Shown piece by piece: positions 60,471 to 64,000 of a stretch of 64,000 nt of DNA. How positions within the stretch are numbered: position 1 is the first letter of the stretch; the number at the start of each line of letters is the position of its first letter. This DNA is from CAYJLC01 sp044426345 (GTDB lineage Bacteria > Bacillota > Clostridia > Oscillospirales > Butyricicoccaceae). The notes beneath the pieces were generated by a model, which saw only the letters and a list, made by a program, of their open reading frames with translations, did not search any database and was not told the DNA's origin. A program made the translations under genes and the position numbers. The DNA lies in the NCBI GenBank assembly GCA_044426345.1, contig JAWXUP010000006.1, positions 1 through 64,000 on the forward strand, given 5' to 3'.

Positions 60471-61535
60471 ATGCCAGCATACAAAGACGAGCGTTACAAC
60501 ACTTGGTACACTGCCTTTTATTATACAGATTGGCAAGGAAAACGAGTAAAAAAGATGAAAAGAGGTTTCAAAACTAAAAAAGAAGCTGATGAATGGTCAA
60601 GAAATTTCTTGATGGGACAGCAAGCCGATTTTAATATGAACTTCGAGGAGTTTGTGCAAATCTATTTTGAGGATATAACTCCAAGAATACGAGAAAATAC
60701 GATAAATAATAAAAAAAACATTACAAAAAATCAAATATTGCCTTATTTTGCTAAAAAAACAGTAAATAGTATAAAGGCAACAGATATAAGAAAGTGGCAA
60801 AATATAATTATGTCAAAAAATTATTCGCAAACTTATATGAAGTCAATACATAACCAAATGTCAGCAATTTTTAATTTTGCAGTAAATTATTATGATTTAA
60901 AGAGTAATCCTTGTGCAAAAGCTGGTAGTATTGGCAAAAAACAAGCTGATGAGATGGATTTTTGGACAAAAGATGAGTTTTCGCAATTTATTGATGTGAT
61001 GATGGATAAACATAAATCTTATATTGGCTTTAAAACTTTATTTTGGACAGGTTTGAGAATTGGCGAATTGCTAGCTTTGACCGTTGAAGATATAAATTTT
61101 GATGAAAAAACATTAAGAGTATGCAAATCTTATCAAAGAATTAACCGAAAAGATGTAATTACAGAGCCGAAAACACCAAAAAGTAATAGAACTATATCAA
61201 TACCAGATTTTCTAGTTGAAGATTTGAGAGATTACATAAAATGTATGTATAGTCGAGAAGCTACAGATAGGTTATTCCCAATTTCTAAAAGTTATTTTCA
61301 TTCCGAAATGAAACGTGGGTGCAAGCTTAGTGGGGTGAAAAAGATACGCTTACATGATACTCGTCACAGTCATTGTGCAATGTTATTTGACATGAATATA
61401 CCAATTTTGGAAGTTTCAGAGCGTTTAGGACACGAAAAAGTTGAAACTACGCTAAATATTTATGCACATATTTATCCAAACAAACAAAAAGAATTGTCGA
61501 ATAAATTAAATGAGATTTATGGGGAGAAATTTTAA
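60471..61535 (+). CDS. int: Tyrosine-type site-specific integrase
   Basis: This 354-residue phage/ICE integrase has an N-terminal AP2-like arm-binding region (about 1-45), a SAM-like core-binding domain (about 50-150) and a catalytic domain. The catalytic domain shows Arg196 in TGLRIGELL, His295 and Arg298 in HDTRHSH, and Tyr331. It would integrate the element at guaA. The mob-like gene starts directly after its stop. Confidence 0.93.
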   Translation: MPAYKDERYNTWYTAFYYTDWQGKRVKKMKRGFKTKKEADEWSRNFLMGQQADFNMNFEEFVQIYFEDITPRIRENTINNKKNITKNQILPYFAKKTVNSIKATDIRKWQNIIMSKNYSQTYMKSIHNQMSAIFNFAVNYYDLKSNPCAKAGSIGKKQADEMDFWTKDEFSQFIDVMMDKHKSYIGFKTLFWTGLRIGELLALTVEDINFDEKTLRVCKSYQRINRKDVITEPKTPKSNRTISIPDFLVEDLRDYIKCMYSREATDRLFPISKSYFHSEMKRGCKLSGVKKIRLHDTRHSHCAMLFDMNIPILEVSERLGHEKVETTLNIYAHIYPNKQKELSNKLNEIYGEKF

Positions 61536-61865
61536 ATGTCAGCTAAAAATATGGATAAAAAGAACCGATTTCGCAGTAAAACAATAGGTTTTCGTGTTTC
61601 TCCAGAAGAATGGGCGAGTTTTGAACAGGCTGTGGAACTTTCTGGACTTACAAAACAAGATTATATGATAGCAAGGATTGAGCAAAGGGAAATCGTAGTA
61701 CAAGGCAATCCACGAGTTTACAGAGCATTAAGAGAGGAATTAAAGGAGGTGATGCTGAAATTAGAAGAAATTAGCAAAAATCAATGTGAAAATATAGAAA
61801 GCGAGGTGTTAGATACGATAAAATTGATAAATTTAACTTTAAATGGACTAAAAAATGAAAATTGA
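61536..61865 (+). CDS. MobC-like ribbon-helix-helix mobilization protein
   Basis: This 109-residue protein starts with a basic RHH-like segment (KTIGFRVSPEEWASFEQAVE, SGLTKQDYMI) and continues in a helical tail that may be a coiled coil. The pattern is that of plasmid mobilization accessory proteins that bind oriT with a relaxase. No relaxase is within the window. The gene abuts int. Confidence 0.72.
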   Translation: MSAKNMDKKNRFRSKTIGFRVSPEEWASFEQAVELSGLTKQDYMIARIEQREIVVQGNPRVYRALREELKEVMLKLEEISKNQCENIESEVLDTIKLINLTLNGLKNEN

Positions 61866-61887
61866 ATAATTAAAGACGGAGAAAACT

Positions 61888-63414
61888 ATGGATAAAGAAA
61901 TAAAAAAAGAGATTGCTCCTTTACCATCTGTTGACGCAGATGAGGAACAATCTTCAAATATAATCAATGAAATTATACCAGAAAATGACGAAAAAAGCAA
62001 CCATATTTTTAAGAAAATGGCTAAATTATTAGCGAAATATCCAGATAAATACCCACAAAACGATATTGGTGCATCACGACTTTTCTATGCTTGTTACAGA
62101 AAAAAGGTGGTTTATGTGCTTGAAACTAAGTGCTGGTACATATATAACGGCGAAATATGGCAAAAAGACGAGGGAAATCTTAAAATTATGGAGTTAATTA
62201 AAGAATTTGTACTTAATTATGTGAAAATTGCTTTAAACGCAGGATATGATGAAGAAGATAAAAAAGAAAGTGGTATTGTAAAATTTGCAAACAAACTTTG
62301 TAGTAGGTCTAAGCGAGATGCGATAATTAAGGACGCAAGTTCGATTTTTCCTATGAGTTTTAGTAATTTTGACAGCAAAACTTATCTTTTTAATTGTAAA
62401 AATGGAACTTTCAACCTAAAAACTGGCGAATTGCAAGAACATTCGCCAGCTGACTACATAACAAAAATTGCAAATGTAAGCTATGATAAAAACGCAACTT
62501 GTGAACGTTGGGTGCAGTTTGTGAGTGAAATTATGCAAAATAACAAAGAAAATGAAGTGTTTTTACAAAAATGTTTCGGTTATGCGATGAGTGGCGACAC
62601 AAATCTTGAATGTTTTTTCATTTTTTATGGAAGTACCACAAGAAACGGAAAATCAACCACTTGCGAAACAATTTCCTACATCTTTGGAGATTACGCAACC
62701 AATGCTCAAGCAAAAACTGTTGCGAAAAACAACCGAGATGGCTCATCAGCGACACCAGATATTGCACGTCTAAAAGGTGCTAGATTTGTGACGATGGCAG
62801 AACCAGAAAAAGGGCTTGAAATCGACGTTTCTTTGATAAAACAGCTAACTGGTGGTGACCGTTATACTGGTCGATTTTTGAATGAAAACCCTATTGAATT
62901 TACACCAGAATTTAAAATTTTTATCAATACAAATCATTTACCAAGAGTGAACGATGACACGATTTTTTCGAGTGAACGTGTGAAAATTCTACCTTTTGAA
63001 CGTCATTTCAACCCAGAAGAACAAGATACTGGACTAAAACAACAGTTTAAAATGGAAAATATGGCGAGTGGTATCTTTAATTGGCTGATTGAGGGGTATA
63101 ATTTGCTGAAAACTGATGGTTTAGACACTCCGAAAGCTGTAATTGATGCAACTTTGGCTTATCGTGAGGAAAGCGACACGATGGGAATGTTTTTAAATGA
63201 AGTGACCCACGAAGTTATTGGAGCTAAGGTTTCAACTAAGATTTTATATGATGAATATAAAGAATGGGCGAAAGATAATGGCTATCACGCACTAAATGTT
63301 AAGAATTTTATAGCAGAAATGCGAAAAAGATATACAATTGTTAGAAGTGGTAAGCGTGGAAATGAAATTCACGATGTTGATATAATTCCTAAAAATTTAT
63401 CTTGGAATTTTTAA
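61888..63414 (+). CDS. P4/D5-family DNA helicase-primase protein
   Basis: This 508-residue protein has a D5_N-type region (about 60-210) and a superfamily 3 helicase with Walker A GSTTRNGKST, Walker B-like RFVTMAEPEKG, and the late FINTNHLPRVNDDT segment. A C-terminal winged-helix stretch follows. It lacks a recognisable N-terminal primase domain, so it may act as the replication helicase or initiator. Iteron-like repeats follow directly, as in P4-type replicons. Confidence 0.85.
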   Translation: MDKEIKKEIAPLPSVDADEEQSSNIINEIIPENDEKSNHIFKKMAKLLAKYPDKYPQNDIGASRLFYACYRKKVVYVLETKCWYIYNGEIWQKDEGNLKIMELIKEFVLNYVKIALNAGYDEEDKKESGIVKFANKLCSRSKRDAIIKDASSIFPMSFSNFDSKTYLFNCKNGTFNLKTGELQEHSPADYITKIANVSYDKNATCERWVQFVSEIMQNNKENEVFLQKCFGYAMSGDTNLECFFIFYGSTTRNGKSTTCETISYIFGDYATNAQAKTVAKNNRDGSSATPDIARLKGARFVTMAEPEKGLEIDVSLIKQLTGGDRYTGRFLNENPIEFTPEFKIFINTNHLPRVNDDTIFSSERVKILPFERHFNPEEQDTGLKQQFKMENMASGIFNWLIEGYNLLKTDGLDTPKAVIDATLAYREESDTMGMFLNEVTHEVIGAKVSTKILYDEYKEWAKDNGYHALNVKNFIAEMRKRYTIVRSGKRGNEIHDVDIIPKNLSWNF

Positions 63415-63475
63415 AGGTGTGATAGCAAGAAATTGAAAAATGATAAAAAATAAAAAAATTTTTGAGCAAAAACTA

Positions 63476-63614
63476 CGTATCATCGTATCACACGTATCAC
63501 ACTTGAGCTAAATCGTGATACGAGTGATACGTGATAGCAGGTTTTAGCCTCGGCGAAAAAAACACTTTTTTTGTTTGAGTAAAAATTAGGTATCACACCT
63601 ATCACACCTATCAT
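63476..63614. repeat. Iteron-like GTGATAC/GTATCAC cluster, possible replication origin
   Basis: Groups of GTATCA(CAC) and the inverse GTGATAC occur at 63476-63502, 63514-63537 and 63589-63614. They lie within AT-rich DNA just after the helicase gene. They resemble the iterons to which P4-type initiators bind. The CTATCACAC members near 63599 are tandem. Confidence 0.65.
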
Positions 63615-63644
63615 CAAAAATAAAAAATTAGAAAGCGAATACAT

Positions 63645-63878
63645 ATGAAAAACATACAAATCAGCGAGGAGTTATTTTTCAAGCTAATCAAATTCCATCT
63701 TTTTAATGACTATGAAGATGCAAAATTTATTGAGCAAGAAATAGAAACGAAAATCGAAAAAATGCTAAAACGAGATTATTATACAAAATATAAAACAGCT
63801 CTGACAGCAGAAGAACGAGAACAAGCACGTCAAAAATACCTTGATAATATTGGTATGAAAGACAGTTTCAGATGGTAG
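63645..63878 (+). CDS. Hypothetical small element protein
   Basis: This 77-residue protein begins MKNIQISEELFFKLIKFHLF and is strongly helical and charged, with a late TAEEREQARQKYLDNIG segment. Clostridial mobilizable elements often carry similar short proteins upstream of the relaxase region. No function can be given. The ribosome site is weak (GAAAG). Confidence 0.6.
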   Translation: MKNIQISEELFFKLIKFHLFNDYEDAKFIEQEIETKIEKMLKRDYYTKYKTALTAEEREQARQKYLDNIGMKDSFRW

Positions 63879-63898
63879 ATTTTCTTCTAGTTACAGTT

Positions 63899-63921
63899 AC
63901 AATAATGTGTCACATTATTGT
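63899..63921. repeat. 23-bp palindrome, terminator or operator
   Basis: ACAATAATGTG, T and CACATTATTGT form a perfect odd-centred dyad before the last partial gene. TAGTTTGG follows, so it is not an efficient terminator; it could be an operator. Confidence 0.55.
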
Positions 63922-63961
63922 AGTTTGGGGTTAAGGAGAATTAATAATTAGGAGGAAAATT

Positions 63962-64000
63962 ATGAAAACAATTTTAGAACAAATCGAAGAAACAAAAGCG
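63962..64000 (+). CDS. Start of an element gene, truncated by the window end
   Basis: An ATG with TAGGAGG 7 nt upstream reads MKTILEQIEETKA before the window ends. The strong ribosome site supports a real gene. Nothing more can be said. Confidence 0.6.
   Translation, partial: MKTILEQIEETKA

Larger units (their letters stand above)
59380..64000. mobile_element. Integrated mobilizable/P4-like element at the 3' end of guaA (right end outside window)
   Basis: From the guaA 3' end to the window edge lie an XRE repressor, an excisionase-like HTH protein, a tyrosine integrase, a MobC-like ribbon-helix-helix protein, a D5/P4-type helicase-primase and iteron-like repeats. This gene set is that of a small integrative mobilizable element. 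The exact left junction cannot be fixed without the right end. Confidence 0.75.

Overview
The window comes from a low-GC, endospore-forming Gram-positive anaerobe, most like a gut member of the Clostridia (Lachnospirales-type gene content). The evidence is the rplU-prp-rpmA-obgE order with a processed L27, a FabK-type fatty acid operon, clostridial sigma-A promoters and the sporulation genes dpaA/dpaB. I cannot assign a genus. No rRNA, tRNA or CRISPR array was recognised by eye.

Layout: 1-2.9 kb holds the L21 leader, rplU, prp, rpmA and obgE. 3.1-9.8 kb holds a DUF2264 protein, an AbgA-like M20 hydrolase and two tandem MATE transporters. 10-11.7 kb holds a sodium:amino acid symporter behind a glycine riboswitch. 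12-18.9 kb is a carbohydrate catabolic region: SorC regulator, DhaL/DhaK-type kinase, LsrF-like aldolase, DUF1097 membrane protein, a small protein, a TetR regulator and an HxlB-like isomerase. 19-25 kb holds dipicolinate synthase genes (dpaA, dpaB), with dpaA split in two. 25-36.4 kb holds rlmB, a degenerate P-type ATPase, yggS, three small Asn/Gln-rich or membrane proteins, an antiporter, trxA, mrnC, a secreted stalk-domain protein, a Cys-rich peptide, a HAD phosphatase and abgT. 36.8-45.3 kb is a complete arginine cluster argC-J-B-D-G-H-F on the minus strand with an ARG box upstream and repeats between its genes. 45.6-56.7 kb is a full fatty acid initiation/elongation operon (acpP, accBCDA, fabH, fabK, a second FabK-like protein, fabD, fabG, fabF, fabZ) ending with its probable MarR regulator. 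Then come an amidohydrolase and guaA. From about 59.4 kb to the window end lies an integrated mobilizable element behind guaA (XRE repressor, excisionase-like protein, tyrosine integrase, MobC-like protein, P4-type helicase, iterons).

Main discovery: dpaA is interrupted by a 4,631-bp skin-like intervening element carrying a large serine recombinase, an overlapping 40-aa ORF, and the methionine synthase genes metH plus its reactivation domain. The element ends share a 14-bp core. Recombining at the central CC dinucleotide restores the dpaA reading frame across the conserved IPTAEG-type motif, giving a 282-residue protein. The same exchange gives a perfectly symmetric chromosomal site (GCAGTA-CC-TACTGC) and a perfectly symmetric circle site (GCAATA-CC-TATTGC). 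The likely meaning is programmed excision in the mother cell during sporulation, so dipicolinic acid synthesis depends on DNA rearrangement. The unusual point is that a core metabolic locus, cobalamin-dependent methionine synthase, rides on the excised circle.
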